A DNA stretch of 64,000 bases, from NCBI GenBank assembly GCA_023663635.1, contig JAMPHD010000003.1, positions 1-64,000 on the forward strand, read 5' to 3'. The number at the start of each line of letters is the position of its first letter. Positions within the stretch are counted from its first letter, which is position 1. The DNA is from Acetatifactor muris (GTDB taxonomy: Bacteria; Bacillota; Clostridia; Lachnospirales; Lachnospiraceae). The notes under the pieces are model-generated. The model made no database searches and was not told the DNA's origin. It worked only from the letters and a program-made list of their open reading frames with translations. The position numbers were made by a program, and so were the translations under genes. Shown in pieces: positions 1-8,913 of the stretch.

Positions 1-69
1 TAACAACTCATAAAGAAAAATGAGAAAAGTGCCAACGATTACTTGACACAAACTATATATTTTTGCACA

Positions 70-98
70 TTGAAGTATGCGGTCAAATATAGTATAAT
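70..98 (+). promoter_or_regulatory. Sigma-A-type promoter of the first small gene
   Basis: TTGAAG at 70-75 and a perfect TATAAT at 93-98 are separated by 17 bases. The -10 ends 37 bases before the ATG at 136, which fits a short leader. A TTGACA at 43-48 has no partner -10 at the right distance and is probably not used. Confidence 0.65.
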
Positions 99-135
99 CT
101 ATTAAAGTTTATATTGATTTTCGGAGGAAATATTT

Positions 136-471
136 ATGAAAATTAACATAGATTTTGAGCATCCATATTTTGAAGAGCAAACCATTTTTGAGTTAGAACT
201 CAATGATTTAGATAATTTTTATCATGCTGAAAACGAGGTAAATCAGCTAAATCTGTTTTTTGTGTTAGAAGCATCATTGCATAGATTCCAAAGAGAAAAT
301 AAAGTAAAAGCAATGGCTCACTGTGCATTTTTAATGGCATACTATCTTTTTACTCCATTAACACCGCCTGCATCCTTTGAGTTGGCAGAGTTTTACATTG
401 ATAAAGCATTGGAATGGAATGAAATACCAGAATATCGTGAGTGGAAAAACCTTATAGACAAGGGAAATTGA
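136..471 (+). CDS. Unrecognised small acidic protein
   Basis: I do not recognise a family. The product is 111 residues, rich in acidic and aromatic residues, with no signal peptide, membrane segment or cysteine motif, so it is probably a soluble cytoplasmic protein. GGAGG at 123-127 lies 8 bases before the ATG, and a good promoter lies just upstream, so the gene looks expressed. It is clearly more AT-rich than leuC, which follows it, and it sits beside an antisense gene remnant. That setting and size resemble the small immunity-type proteins found in accessory pockets, but this is inference only. Confidence 0.6.
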   Translation: MKINIDFEHPYFEEQTIFELELNDLDNFYHAENEVNQLNLFFVLEASLHRFQRENKVKAMAHCAFLMAYYLFTPLTPPASFELAEFYIDKALEWNEIPEYREWKNLIDKGN

Positions 472-529
472 CAATGTATAAATATTCATTAAATTCTCTG
501 ATAATAACAGTAGGAACACATATGAAGAT

Positions 530-673
530 TTATGGGATATCCGGTTTCTTTAATTTGCCATTTTCCCATACGTCGGCTCTTTCTAATTTCCCATTCTCAT
601 CATAATAATAACAATAGTCGTTTAATCTGTCCGATTTAAATATTTGAAAAATTTCTCCATATATGCTATGATA
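530..673 (-). pseudogene. Possible C-terminal remnant of an antisense gene
   Basis: On the minus strand an open stretch of 47 codons ends at a TAA (530-532) and has an in-frame stop just upstream (about 674-676). It has no start codon with a ribosome binding site. The translated tail is protein-like: a tyrosine run followed by repeats of the form DENGKLERADVWENGKLKK, as in the tails of small accessory or antitoxin-like proteins with short beta repeats. I read it as a decayed fragment. It could also be chance. Confidence 0.3.
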
Positions 674-716
674 CTAAGTAAAGCATTTTTATAGAGATTT
701 TATGGAGGAAAACAGC

Positions 717-1985
717 ATGGGTATGACGATGACACAAAAGATCCTGGCCGCTGCCGCAGGTTTGGAAAAAGTGGAGGCCGGGCAGTTGATCGAGGCCAAT
801 CTGGATCTGGTCCTGGGCAATGATATCACAAGCCCCGTGGCGATCAAAGAAATGGACAAGATGAAGGTGGACGGCGTGTTTGACAGGGACAAGATCGCCC
901 TGGTGCCCGACCATTTTGTACCCAACAAAGATATCAAATCGGCGGAACATTGTAAATGTGTGAGAGAATTTGCGGCCAAACACGAGATCACCAATTATTT
1001 TGAGGTGGGAGAGATGGGCATCGAACATGCGCTCTTGCCGGAGAAAGGACTCACCGTGGCAGGGGACGTGATCATCGGCGCGGACTCGCACACCTGTACT
1101 TACGGCGCGCTGGGCGCGTTTTCCACGGGTGTGGGCAGCACGGACATGGCTGCGGGCATGGCCACCGGCAAGGCATGGTTCAAGGTGCCGTCCGCCATCC
1201 GTTTTAACCTCACGGGCAAGCCCTCCGAATGGGTCAGCGGCAAAGATGTGATCTTACATATCATCGGAATGATCGGCGTGGACGGCGCATTGTATAAATC
1301 CATGGAGTTTGTGGGGGACGGTATTGCCAACCTGACCATGGACGACCGTTTCACCATCGCCAACATGGCCATCGAGGCCGGCGGAAAGAACGGGATCTTC
1401 CCCGTGGACGATAAAGCCATCGCCTACATGAAAGAACACAGTACCCGGGAATATAAGATTTATGAGGCGGATGAGGACGCTGTATATGACGCGGAGTACA
1501 CCATCGACTTGAGCGAATTGCGCCCCACGGTGGCATTTCCCCATTTGCCCGAGAACACGCACACCATGGATGAGATCCGCAAAATGGACGACATCCGCAT
1601 CGATCAGGTGGTGATCGGTTCCTGTACCAACGGAAGACTGGACGATCTGCGCAAGGCGGCCGAAGTCCTCAAGGGGCGCCATGTGGCCAAGGGGATGCGC
1701 TGTATCGTGATCCCCGCCACCCAGAAGATCTATATGCAGGCCATGGAGGAAGGTCTTCTCAAGACATTCATCGAGGCCGGAGCCATTGTCAGCACCCCCA
1801 CCTGCGGTCCCTGTCTGGGAGGCTATATGGGGATTCTGGCGGAGGGAGAGCGCTGCGTCTCCACCACCAACCGCAATTTTGTGGGACGTATGGGTCATGT
1901 GAACTCGGAAATCTATCTGGCAAGTCCCGCCGTGGCCGCGGCAAGCGCCGTGACCGGCAAGATTTCCTGTCCCTGTGAATTATGA
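717..1985 (+). CDS. leuC: 3-isopropylmalate dehydratase large subunit
   Basis: The product is the catalytic subunit of isopropylmalate isomerase, which with LeuD converts 2-isopropylmalate to 3-isopropylmalate in leucine synthesis. At 422 residues it fits the shorter bacterial LeuC/HacA-like type. Iron-sulfur ligands are visible as C303 (in GSCTNGR) and C363/C366 (in CGPC). Residues near the start carry the [11 protein letters not shown] pattern typical of the family. The ATG at 717 is preferred over the one at 702 because GGAGG at 704-708 lies 8 bases before it. leuD follows 51 bases downstream. leuA and leuB are not in this window, so the pathway must be completed elsewhere. A homoaconitase-like substrate cannot be excluded from sequence alone. 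Confidence 0.93.
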   Translation: MGMTMTQKILAAAAGLEKVEAGQLIEANLDLVLGNDITSPVAIKEMDKMKVDGVFDRDKIALVPDHFVPNKDIKSAEHCKCVREFAAKHEITNYFEVGEMGIEHALLPEKGLTVAGDVIIGADSHTCTYGALGAFSTGVGSTDMAAGMATGKAWFKVPSAIRFNLTGKPSEWVSGKDVILHIIGMIGVDGALYKSMEFVGDGIANLTMDDRFTIANMAIEAGGKNGIFPVDDKAIAYMKEHSTREYKIYEADEDAVYDAEYTIDLSELRPTVAFPHLPENTHTMDEIRKMDDIRIDQVVIGSCTNGRLDDLRKAAEVLKGRHVAKGMRCIVIPATQKIYMQAMEEGLLKTFIEAGAIVSTPTCGPCLGGYMGILAEGERCVSTTNRNFVGRMGHVNSEIYLASPAVAAASAVTGKISCPCEL

Positions 1986-2036
1986 TCCCGCAAGATCATG
2001 GCAAAGATGCTGACAAAATAGAGATGAGGTGGAAAT

Positions 2037-2528
2037 ATGAATAACGCAAAGGGAACTGTCTTTAAATACGGCGACAATGTGGATACGGATGTGATCATTC
2101 CTGCCAGATATCTGAACTCCTCCGATCCCGCGGAATTGGCGACACACTGTATGGAGGACATCGACAAGGACTTTATCAAAAACGTGAAGAAGGGCGATAT
2201 CATCGTGGCCGACAAAAACTTCGGCTGCGGTTCCTCCAGGGAACATGCCCCCATCGCCATCAAGGCTGCGGGGGTGAGCTGCGTGATCGCGGAGACTTTC
2301 GCCAGAATTTTTTATCGGAATGCCATCAATATCGGCCTTCCCATCATAGAATGTCCCGAGGCCTCCAAGGGGATCGAGGCGGGCGATGAGGTGGAGGTCA
2401 ACTTTGACACGGGTGTGATCACCAATGTGACCAGAGGGACTTCCTTTCAGGGGCAGGCTTTTCCTGAGTTCATGCAGAGGATCATTGCCGCCGAGGGTCT
2501 GGTCAATTATATCAACAGCGGAAGATAG
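2037..2528 (+). CDS. leuD: 3-isopropylmalate dehydratase small subunit
   Basis: LeuD is the swivel-domain partner of LeuC in isopropylmalate isomerase. The 163-residue length is normal for the short LeuD type that accompanies this LeuC subfamily. The motif [10 protein letters not shown], near residue 63, is the conserved substrate-recognition loop. AGATGAGGTGG lies just upstream of the ATG as a ribosome binding site. The gene is 51 bases downstream of leuC on the same strand, so the two subunits are very likely co-transcribed. A hairpin follows the stop codon. Confidence 0.93.
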   Translation: MNNAKGTVFKYGDNVDTDVIIPARYLNSSDPAELATHCMEDIDKDFIKNVKKGDIIVADKNFGCGSSREHAPIAIKAAGVSCVIAETFARIFYRNAINIGLPIIECPEASKGIEAGDEVEVNFDTGVITNVTRGTSFQGQAFPEFMQRIIAAEGLVNYINSGR

Positions 2529-2547
2529 CTCATATCATGGCTACAGG

Positions 2548-2573
2548 CAGGCACTGTCATCGGGCAGTGCCTG
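2548..2573 (+). terminator. Hairpin after leuCD, weak terminator
   Basis: CAGGCACTG (2548-2556) and CAGTGCCTG (2565-2573) form a perfect 9-bp stem with an 8-base loop, 19 bases after the leuD stop. The following sequence is only moderately T-rich, so termination may be partial. Confidence 0.5.
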
Positions 2574-2671
2574 TATTGCTTGACTTTCGCGGCATTCGTC
2601 AAATGCAGCATGGCACTTGGCTCAATGCTCGCGGGAATCAGGAGTTTTACAAAGAAAAGAGGCGAATCGTC

Positions 2672-4069
2672 ATGGCGCAGCATTCACAGGTCCGCGTCAA
2701 AGGGGATGCCCGTAAATATGAGATGGACATGAGCAGCGGGCCCTTTTTAAAGAAGATTCTGATATTTTATGTGCCGTTGATGCTCTCCGGCATCCTGCAG
2801 CTTTTGTTCAACGCCGCGGACATTGTGGTGGTGGGACAGTTTGCGGGCAGTGAGGCGTTGGCGGCAGTGGGATCCACCAGCTCGCTGATCAATCTGTTGG
2901 TGAATCTGTTCCTGGGGCTCTCCGTGGGCGCCAATGTGTTGGCGGCGCGCTTTTACGGGGCGGGACAGAAGAAGGAACTCTCGGAGTTGGTACATACCGC
3001 CATGCTGACGGCGGTGGTCAGCGGGATCGTGTTGGTCGCGGTGGGAATCGCGGCGGCGCGGCCGGCATTGAGCCGCATGGGCACCCCGGATGATGTGATC
3101 GGGCAAGCCGTTCTGTATATGCGCATCTATTTTGTGGGAATGCCTTTTTCCATGGCATACAATTTCGGAGCCGCCATACTGCGGGCAGCCGGAGACACCA
3201 AGAGGCCTCTGTATTACCTTCTGATCGCCGGAGTGGTCAATGTGATCCTGAATCTGATCTTCGTCATTTGGTTCTCCATGGGAGTGGCGGGAGTGGCCAC
3301 GGCCACCATCGTGTCCCAGGGGATCTCAGCGGCGTTGGTCATTCGCTGTCTTATGGTGTCTGACGCGGATTATCGCTTGGATCCTGCAAAACTTCGCATC
3401 GCGCCGGACAAACTGGGCAAAATGTTGCAGATCGGTCTGCCCGCGGGACTGCAGAGTTCGCTGTTCTCCATCTCCAATGTGCTGATCCAGTCCTCGGTCA
3501 ATTCCTTCGGCTCCGTGGCCATGGCCGGCAACACGGCGGCCTCCAACATTGAGGGTTTTGTGTATACTTCCATGAACGCCTTTTCACAGACGATCATCAG
3601 CTTTACCGGACAGAATTACGGCGCACGGAAGTATCGGAACATCGGCAGGGTATTACTGCTCTGTGAGGGACTTGTGATAGCGGTGGGACTGGTGATGGGC
3701 AATCTGGCCTATCTGGGTTCCGGACTGCTGCTGCGGCTGTACTCTCCGGAGGCGGAGATCATACGTTTCGGCATATTGAGAATGAGCATCATCTGCACCA
3801 CCTATTGTCTCTGCGGCATGATGGACGTGATGGTGGGCGTGATGCGGGGCATGGGTTATTCCGTCATGCCCATGTTGGTGTCCCTGACGGGGGCATGCCT
3901 GTTCCGCGTGGTGTGGATCTACACCGTGTTTAAGCGATATCACACGTTGGAATGTCTCTATTGGTCCTATCCCATCAGTTGGGCGCTGACCTTCGCGGTG
4001 CATGTGCTGTGCTTTGCGGTGGTGTATATCATTCTGTTGAAACGAGCGGCAAACGGACAAACGGCGTAA
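2672..4069 (+). CDS. MATE-family multidrug exporter
   Basis: This is a 465-residue integral membrane protein of the MATE type, which extrudes drugs or metabolites using a cation gradient. It shows about twelve hydrophobic segments. Near the N-terminus, after a short basic and acidic tail, comes the family pattern around PLMLSGILQLLFNAADIVVVG, followed by the GSTSSLINLLVNLFLGLSVG stretch. The ATG at 2672 is chosen because the longer reading begins with a segment overlapping the leuD terminator and lacking MATE features. A weak AAAGAAAAGAGG site precedes it. The substrate cannot be inferred. It may be a separate transcription unit between leuCD and ruvAB. Confidence 0.88.
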   Translation: MAQHSQVRVKGDARKYEMDMSSGPFLKKILIFYVPLMLSGILQLLFNAADIVVVGQFAGSEALAAVGSTSSLINLLVNLFLGLSVGANVLAARFYGAGQKKELSELVHTAMLTAVVSGIVLVAVGIAAARPALSRMGTPDDVIGQAVLYMRIYFVGMPFSMAYNFGAAILRAAGDTKRPLYYLLIAGVVNVILNLIFVIWFSMGVAGVATATIVSQGISAALVIRCLMVSDADYRLDPAKLRIAPDKLGKMLQIGLPAGLQSSLFSISNVLIQSSVNSFGSVAMAGNTAASNIEGFVYTSMNAFSQTIISFTGQNYGARKYRNIGRVLLLCEGLVIAVGLVMGNLAYLGSGLLLRLYSPEAEIIRFGILRMSIICTTYCLCGMMDVMVGVMRGMGYSVMPMLVSLTGACLFRVVWIYTVFKRYHTLECLYWSYPISWALTFAVHVLCFAVVYIILLKRAANGQTA

Positions 4070-4144
4070 GAGGCGGATTGCGGCAAAATGTATCCGACGG
4101 CAAATGTTTCCCGCGGCAAAGTTTTCCACCGAATCAAAAAAGAA

Positions 4145-4173
4145 TTGAAACATATGTTCGAGTATGCTATAAT
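4145..4173 (+). promoter_or_regulatory. Promoter of ruvAB
   Basis: TTGAAA at 4145-4150 and TATAAT at 4168-4173 are 17 bases apart, and TG at 4165-4166 gives an extended -10. The promoter lies 41 bases before the ruvA ATG. A LexA-like box lies in the spacer. Confidence 0.8.
4147..4160 (+). promoter_or_regulatory. LexA-like (SOS) box in the ruvA promoter
   Basis: GAAACATATGTTCG matches 12 of 14 positions of the Gram-positive SOS consensus CGAACATATGTTCG. It overlaps the -35 and the spacer of the ruvA promoter, a position where bound LexA would block RNA polymerase. ruvAB is a known SOS target in other bacteria, and lexA itself is in this window. Confidence 0.65.
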
Positions 4174-4214
4174 AAATTTGTTCTTTAAAAGCAGTGTTTG
4201 GAAAGGTGAGACGG

Positions 4215-4820
4215 ATGATAGCATATGTGCACGGCGTGATAGAAGATATAGCGGAGGATAATGTGGTGGTGGACGTGGGCGGCATCGGATACAATGTGCG
4301 CATTTCCGCGGACACGGCGGCCCGACTCCCCGGAGAGGGCGAGACCGTCCGCCTCTATACTTATACACTGGTGCGGGAGGACGCCTTTCTGCTCTATGGA
4401 TTCCTGACACGGAATGACTTGGATATCTTCAAGAAATGCATCACCGTCAACGGCATAGGTCCCAAGGGGGCTTTGGCCATTCTGTCCGTCATGGACGCGG
4501 ATTCCCTGCGTTATGCCATCATGACCGGGGACACCAAGGCCATCAGCCGCGCCCCGGGCATCGGAGCGCGCACGGCGGAGCGACTGATCCTGGACTTGAA
4601 GGATAAGATCAGGATAGACGATGAGCTCATCGGCAGGGAGATCGCGGCGACGGCAGGAGGGATGGTCTCGGACGATCCCCGCAAGCGGGAGGCCGTGGAG
4701 GCACTGGTGGCTCTGGGATACGGACAGGCGGAGAGCGCCCGGGCGGTGAACGCCATCCCCGACATGGAGGGAATGGATTCCGGCGCGGTGCTCAAGGCCG
4801 CTCTCAAGAAAATGTTTTAA
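4215..4820 (+). CDS. ruvA: Holliday junction DNA helicase subunit RuvA
   Basis: RuvA tetramers bind four-way DNA junctions and load the RuvB motor for branch migration during recombinational repair. The 201-residue product has the normal three-part layout: an N-terminal OB-fold (about 1-65), tandem helix-hairpin-helix motifs (GIGPKGALAIL near 80 and APGIGARTAERLILDLK near 115-130), and a short C-terminal domain for RuvB contact after a linker. The ATG at 4215 is chosen over the upstream in-frame codon because the family starts MIAYVHG and AGGTGAG precedes it. ruvB follows 27 bases downstream. An SOS-type promoter precedes the pair. Confidence 0.96.
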   Translation: MIAYVHGVIEDIAEDNVVVDVGGIGYNVRISADTAARLPGEGETVRLYTYTLVREDAFLLYGFLTRNDLDIFKKCITVNGIGPKGALAILSVMDADSLRYAIMTGDTKAISRAPGIGARTAERLILDLKDKIRIDDELIGREIAATAGGMVSDDPRKREAVEALVALGYGQAESARAVNAIPDMEGMDSGAVLKAALKKMF

Positions 4821-4847
4821 AAGTCAAATTTTTACAGCGAGGATATT

Positions 4848-5837
4848 ATGCCCGGACGAATGATCGAGACAAATCTGACAGAGGAAGATATCAAAGTAGA
4901 GGGGTCGTTGCGCCCTCAGACGCTCAATGACTACATTGGTCAATCCAAGATCAAAGAAAACCTGAAAATCTATATCGAGGCCGCCAAACAGCGGGGTGAC
5001 GCATTGGATCATGTGCTGTTTTACGGGCCTCCCGGGCTGGGAAAGACCACTCTTGCAGGAATTATTGCAAATGAGATGGGCGTGCATATGAAGGTGACCA
5101 GCGGCCCGGCCATAGAGAAACCCGGAGAGATGGCGGCCATTCTGAACAATCTGGACGAGGGGGATCTGCTCTTTGTGGATGAGATACATCGCCTGAACAG
5201 GCAGGTGGAGGAAGTGCTCTATCCCGCCATGGAGGATTACTGCATTGACATCATGATCGGCAAGGGTTCCTCCGCCCGCTCCGTTAGACTGGATCTTCCG
5301 CGCTTTACTCTGGTGGGAGCGACCACCCGCGCGGGTCTGCTGACGGCTCCCCTGCGGGATCGTTTCGGCATGATCCACCATCTGGAATTCTACGAGGTGG
5401 AGGAACTGCAGCAGATCATCCTGCATTCCGCAAAGGTTTTGGAGGTGGAGACCGAGCCGGGAGGAGCATTGGAGATGGCGAGGAGGAGTCGGGGCACGCC
5501 GAGACTGGCCAATCGCATTCTGAAACGGGTGAGGGATTTCGCGCAGGTCAAATATGACGGCATCATCACGGAGGACGTGGCGCATGTGGCGCTGGATCTG
5601 ATGGACGTGGACAAGTTGGGATTGGATCATATCGACCGCAATATGCTGCTGACCATGATCCGCAAATTTCAGGGAGGTCCTGTGGGTTTGGATACACTGG
5701 CGGCCGCCATCGGCGAGGACTCCGGCACCATAGAGGATGTGTATGAGCCCTATCTGATCAAGACGGGTCTGATCAACCGGACTCCCAGGGGGCGCGTGGT
5801 GACGGAGGCGGCCTACAGGCATCTTGGATTAGGTTGA
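4848..5837 (+). CDS. ruvB: Holliday junction DNA helicase motor RuvB
   Basis: RuvB is the hexameric AAA+ ATPase that drives branch migration with RuvA. The 329-residue protein shows Walker [10 protein letters not shown] near residue 60, Walker B DEIHRL near 110, and the RGTPRLANR sensor-2 region near 212, followed by the C-terminal winged-helix domain ending in the conserved PRGRV pattern. GAGGA lies 5 bases before the ATG. It is co-transcribed with ruvA. The matching resolvase in this organism is probably RecU (38.3 kb), since no ruvC is seen here. The stop codon lies inside a perfect 12-bp inverted repeat. Confidence 0.97.
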   Translation: MPGRMIETNLTEEDIKVEGSLRPQTLNDYIGQSKIKENLKIYIEAAKQRGDALDHVLFYGPPGLGKTTLAGIIANEMGVHMKVTSGPAIEKPGEMAAILNNLDEGDLLFVDEIHRLNRQVEEVLYPAMEDYCIDIMIGKGSSARSVRLDLPRFTLVGATTRAGLLTAPLRDRFGMIHHLEFYEVEELQQIILHSAKVLEVETEPGGALEMARRSRGTPRLANRILKRVRDFAQVKYDGIITEDVAHVALDLMDVDKLGLDHIDRNMLLTMIRKFQGGPVGLDTLAAAIGEDSGTIEDVYEPYLIKTGLINRTPRGRVVTEAAYRHLGLG

Positions 5838-5858
5838 AAAATCAAAGATTTTTCAACC
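5832..5858 (+). terminator. 12-bp perfect hairpin over the ruvB stop codon
   Basis: GGTTGAAAAATC (5832-5843) and GATTTTTCAACC (5847-5858) are perfect inverted copies with a 3-base loop. The ruvB TGA (5835-5837) lies in the left arm. No separate T-run follows, so it could be a weak bidirectional terminator or an RNA-stabilising hairpin. Confidence 0.45.
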
Positions 5859-5966
5859 GCAAATTTGAACCTGCGGCAGCATACAACAAAAAGCTTATGC
5901 TTTTCGTTGTCAGGAATTTGCACATTGCGGAAAAACATATTTTCAACATATGTTACAAGAAAAGTG

Positions 5967-5995
5967 TTGCCGGCTACAGTATTCTGATATATAAT
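5967..5995 (+). promoter_or_regulatory. Promoter of zapA
   Basis: TTGCCG at 5967-5972 and TATAAT at 5990-5995 are 17 bases apart, 79 bases before the zapA start. Just upstream, 5932-5956 carries two overlapping palindromic sequences that resemble weak LexA boxes. The rest of the 237-base gap after ruvB shows nothing else I can name. Confidence 0.65.
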
Positions 5996-6074
5996 AGATG
6001 TTGTATCAGATGTGAATTTGCGACACAGATATTGTAGTTTCAACGAAAACGGGCTACCACAAAAGAGGTGCGAG

Positions 6075-6479
6075 ATGTCAGCCAGAACAGATACGGAAGT
6101 GATCATCGGGGGGAAAGTGCTTACCCTGAGCGGAAATGAGAGTGAGGAGTACCTGCAGAAGGTGGCTTCTTACATCAATAACAAGATAAACGAATACGGC
6201 AAGCTGGATGGTTTCAAGCGACAGCCCATGGACATGCAGAATGTGTTGCTTCAGATAAACATCGCGGATGATTATTTTAAGGCGAAGAAACAGATCGGTG
6301 TCCTAGAGGAGGATCTGCAGAATAAGGAGCAGGAACTCTACGCGCTGAAACATGATCTGATCTCCGCGCAGATCAAATTGGAGACCTCGGAGGGCAAGAT
6401 CAAGGAACTGCAGGCGGAGGCCAATGAGAATGCCAAGAAGATCGTGCGTCTGGAGACTGAGCTGAAAAGCAAGAAGTGA
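6075..6479 (+). CDS. zapA: Cell division protein ZapA
   Basis: ZapA binds FtsZ and bundles its filaments at the division ring. The 134-residue product opens with the ZapA globular domain (the VIIGGKVLTLSGNESEEYLQKVASYIN region, about residues 9-35, then a helix to about 80). It continues as a long, charged coiled coil to a lysine-rich C-terminus. The ATG at 6075 follows AAAAGAGGTG. Earlier in-frame codons would add an unrelated tail. The gene lies between ruvB and a U32 protein, an arrangement I associate with this group of Clostridia. It has its own promoter. Confidence 0.88.
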   Translation: MSARTDTEVIIGGKVLTLSGNESEEYLQKVASYINNKINEYGKLDGFKRQPMDMQNVLLQINIADDYFKAKKQIGVLEEDLQNKEQELYALKHDLISAQIKLETSEGKIKELQAEANENAKKIVRLETELKSKK

Positions 6480-6534
6480 AAACGGCTGGCTGTCCGATAG
6501 AGGGCAGCCACACATTGTTTATGAGGAAAGGCAA

Positions 6535-8910
6535 ATGGAGCGAAAGGTTGAGCTTTTGGCGCCGGCGGGTAATCCGGAAGGGTTTTACGGCGCCATACAT
6601 GCCGGTGCGGATGCCGTCTATCTGGGCGGCGACCGTTTCAACGCAAGGGCCTATGCCGATAATTTCACAGCGGAGGAATTGCTTGCCTGCATCCGATACG
6701 CCCATATGTTTAACAGAAGAGTTTGGCTGACCTTGAACACTCTTGTGAAGGAATCGGAGTTTGACTCCCTCTATCCTTATCTGCAGCCCCTCTATGAGGC
6801 GGGACTGGACGGTGTGATCGTACAGGACCTGGGCGTGTTTGCTCTGGTGCGGGAGTGTTTTCCGGATATGGAACTGCATGCCAGCACGCAGATGACCGTC
6901 ACCGGGCGATACGGAGCCGAACTGTTGCGCCGGGCGGGAGCCACACGCGTGGTGCCGGCCAGAGAGTTGAGTCTTGCGGAGATCCGCGCCCTGAAGGCCG
7001 GGTCAGACATACAGGTGGAAGTCTTTATCCATGGAGCCATGTGTTACAGCTATTCGGGTCAATGTCTCTTCAGCAGCATTTTGGGCGGCCGCAGCGGCAA
7101 TCGGGGGCGCTGTGCCCAACCCTGCAGACTGCCCTATCACGTGGAGGCGGGACAGGGGCGATTGGGAGAATGTTACCCCTTAAGTCTGAAGGACTTGTGC
7201 GCCATAGAGCATATTCCGGAACTGATAGAGGCGGGTATAGATTCTTTCAAGATAGAGGGCCGCATGAAAAGGGCGGAGTACACGGCGGGGGTCACGGCGA
7301 TCTACCGCAAATATATAGACAGATATTACGCCGGGGAGTGGGGAGAGCCGGACAGAGAGGATCTGGAGACACTGGCGAGACTCTACATCCGCAGCGAGAG
7401 GCAGGACGGCTATTTTGAACACCGTAACGGACGGGATATGATCTCGTTGCAGAGTCCTTCCTATAACTCTCCGGATGAGCGCCTGGCGGACGCGATCAGA
7501 GCCCGTTATCTTGATCGCCGTCTGTCCCTTCCCGTCGCCATGCGGGCGGATTTCACCGTGGGTGAGCCGGCGCGGCTGACGCTGACACTTGATGAGAGCG
7601 GATCACTTTGTTTTACCGCGGAGGGAGAGGTTATTCAGGCGGCTCAAAAGCAGCCCGTCACCTTGGAAAATATACAGAGACAGTTGAGTAAGTTGGGAGA
7701 TACGCCTTTTTGCGCCAAAGATCTGCAGGTCCGGCTTTCGGAGAACGCTTTTTACCCGCTGAAGGGCATGAACGATCTGCGCAGACGGGCCACGGACGGG
7801 ATGGAGGAACTTCTGATCCGGGAGAACGGCTTTACGTTGCGGAAGGCCCTGAAGAACGATTTCACTGAACGGGTCGGAGCCGATTTTCGCAAGCATTCGG
7901 AGCCCGCGGGCGGGGGAGAAGACTGCCGGCCCGCCGCGTCCGGATGCGGCGCGTTTCATGTGCTGTTTCGGACTTGGGAGCAGGCGGACGCGATCCTAAA
8001 TGTGATGCGGGAATCCGGGCGTCCGGCGATAGGGCGGGTTTATGCGGAGGCGGATCTGATCCTGCAGGCTTTCGGAGAACCGAACGGAGAGTTCGCCGCT
8101 AAATTTTATGAGATCCATGAAAACGGCTGCGGTCTGGCGATCGCGCTGCCCCGGATCATTCGGGAGCAGGATGCAGGATTCCTGACCGAAATATGGGATA
8201 TTTACGAGTCGCACAGAGAGCTTTTTGACGGTTTTCTGGTGCGCTCCGTGGACAGCATCGGTTTTTTGAAAGAAAAGATTCATCAGACGACCGGCGGGCA
8301 GAAGGGGCAGGACACACGCCCCAAGGCGGCTCCGGATGTGCCCATGTACGGGGACGCGGGGCTCTATATCTGGAATCGGACCGCTCTGCGCCGGCTCCAA
8401 AGAGGCGACAGAGAAAAATGCAAGGCACAGGAGCCATATCCTACACAGGGGCAGGTTTCCGACCCGCTCGCCGTGTTGAGCGGTTTTTGTATGCCGTATG
8501 AGCTGAAGGCCGCCGATCAGAGGAAACTCTTGGGAGTCTCCAAAATTGCCTGTGAGAAGGTGGTCTACGGGCGTATTCCCCTGATGGTCACGGCCAATTG
8601 TATCTTTAAGACTGCGGGGCATTGCGACAGGGCAGGGGAGGATATCGGGTATCTGATGGACCGCTATGGCAAGAAGTTTCCGGTGCTCAAGAACTGCAGG
8701 CATTGCATGAATATCGTATATAACAGTCTGCCTTTGTCGCTGCACGGGGAGCTGTCCAAGTGGCGGGATATGGTGGATTTCAGATTGGATCTTACGGTGG
8801 AAGACGGACCAGAGACCGCCCGGATCCTGCAATATTTTATTTCCGGAGCCCGCGGGGAACTGCCGTATGAGGAGTATACCACCGGGCACGAAAAACGGGG
8901 AGCAGAGTAA
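6535..8910 (+). CDS. U32-family protein with C-terminal DUF3656-like region
   Basis: This is a 791-residue member of the U32 'peptidase' family, now linked mostly to RNA hydroxylation (TrhP, RlhA) and related chemistry rather than proteolysis. The N-terminal barrel begins ELLAPAGNPEGFYGAIHAGA. The family signature lies near residues 165-200, with the cysteines in MCYSYSGQC and GRCAQPC. These resemble the cluster-binding cysteines reported for UbiU/UbiV-type relatives. More cysteines cluster near the C-terminus (KTAGHCDR, NCRHCMN). By family knowledge tRNA uridine hydroxylation is the most likely role, but the substrate is inference. AGGAAAGG precedes the ATG. The next gene starts 3 bases after its stop. 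Confidence 0.85.
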   Translation: MERKVELLAPAGNPEGFYGAIHAGADAVYLGGDRFNARAYADNFTAEELLACIRYAHMFNRRVWLTLNTLVKESEFDSLYPYLQPLYEAGLDGVIVQDLGVFALVRECFPDMELHASTQMTVTGRYGAELLRRAGATRVVPARELSLAEIRALKAGSDIQVEVFIHGAMCYSYSGQCLFSSILGGRSGNRGRCAQPCRLPYHVEAGQGRLGECYPLSLKDLCAIEHIPELIEAGIDSFKIEGRMKRAEYTAGVTAIYRKYIDRYYAGEWGEPDREDLETLARLYIRSERQDGYFEHRNGRDMISLQSPSYNSPDERLADAIRARYLDRRLSLPVAMRADFTVGEPARLTLTLDESGSLCFTAEGEVIQAAQKQPVTLENIQRQLSKLGDTPFCAKDLQVRLSENAFYPLKGMNDLRRRATDGMEELLIRENGFTLRKALKNDFTERVGADFRKHSEPAGGGEDCRPAASGCGAFHVLFRTWEQADAILNVMRESGRPAIGRVYAEADLILQAFGEPNGEFAAKFYEIHENGCGLAIALPRIIREQDAGFLTEIWDIYESHRELFDGFLVRSVDSIGFLKEKIHQTTGGQKGQDTRPKAAPDVPMYGDAGLYIWNRTALRRLQRGDREKCKAQEPYPTQGQVSDPLAVLSGFCMPYELKAADQRKLLGVSKIACEKVVYGRIPLMVTANCIFKTAGHCDRAGEDIGYLMDRYGKKFPVLKNCRHCMNIVYNSLPLSLHGELSKWRDMVDFRLDLTVEDGPETARILQYFISGARGELPYEEYTTGHEKRGAE

Positions 8911-8913
8911 TAC

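Noticed and set aside
5834..6037. A 67-codon frame between ruvB and zapA
   Set aside because: It begins inside the ruvB hairpin, has no ribosome binding site and overlaps the zapA promoter.
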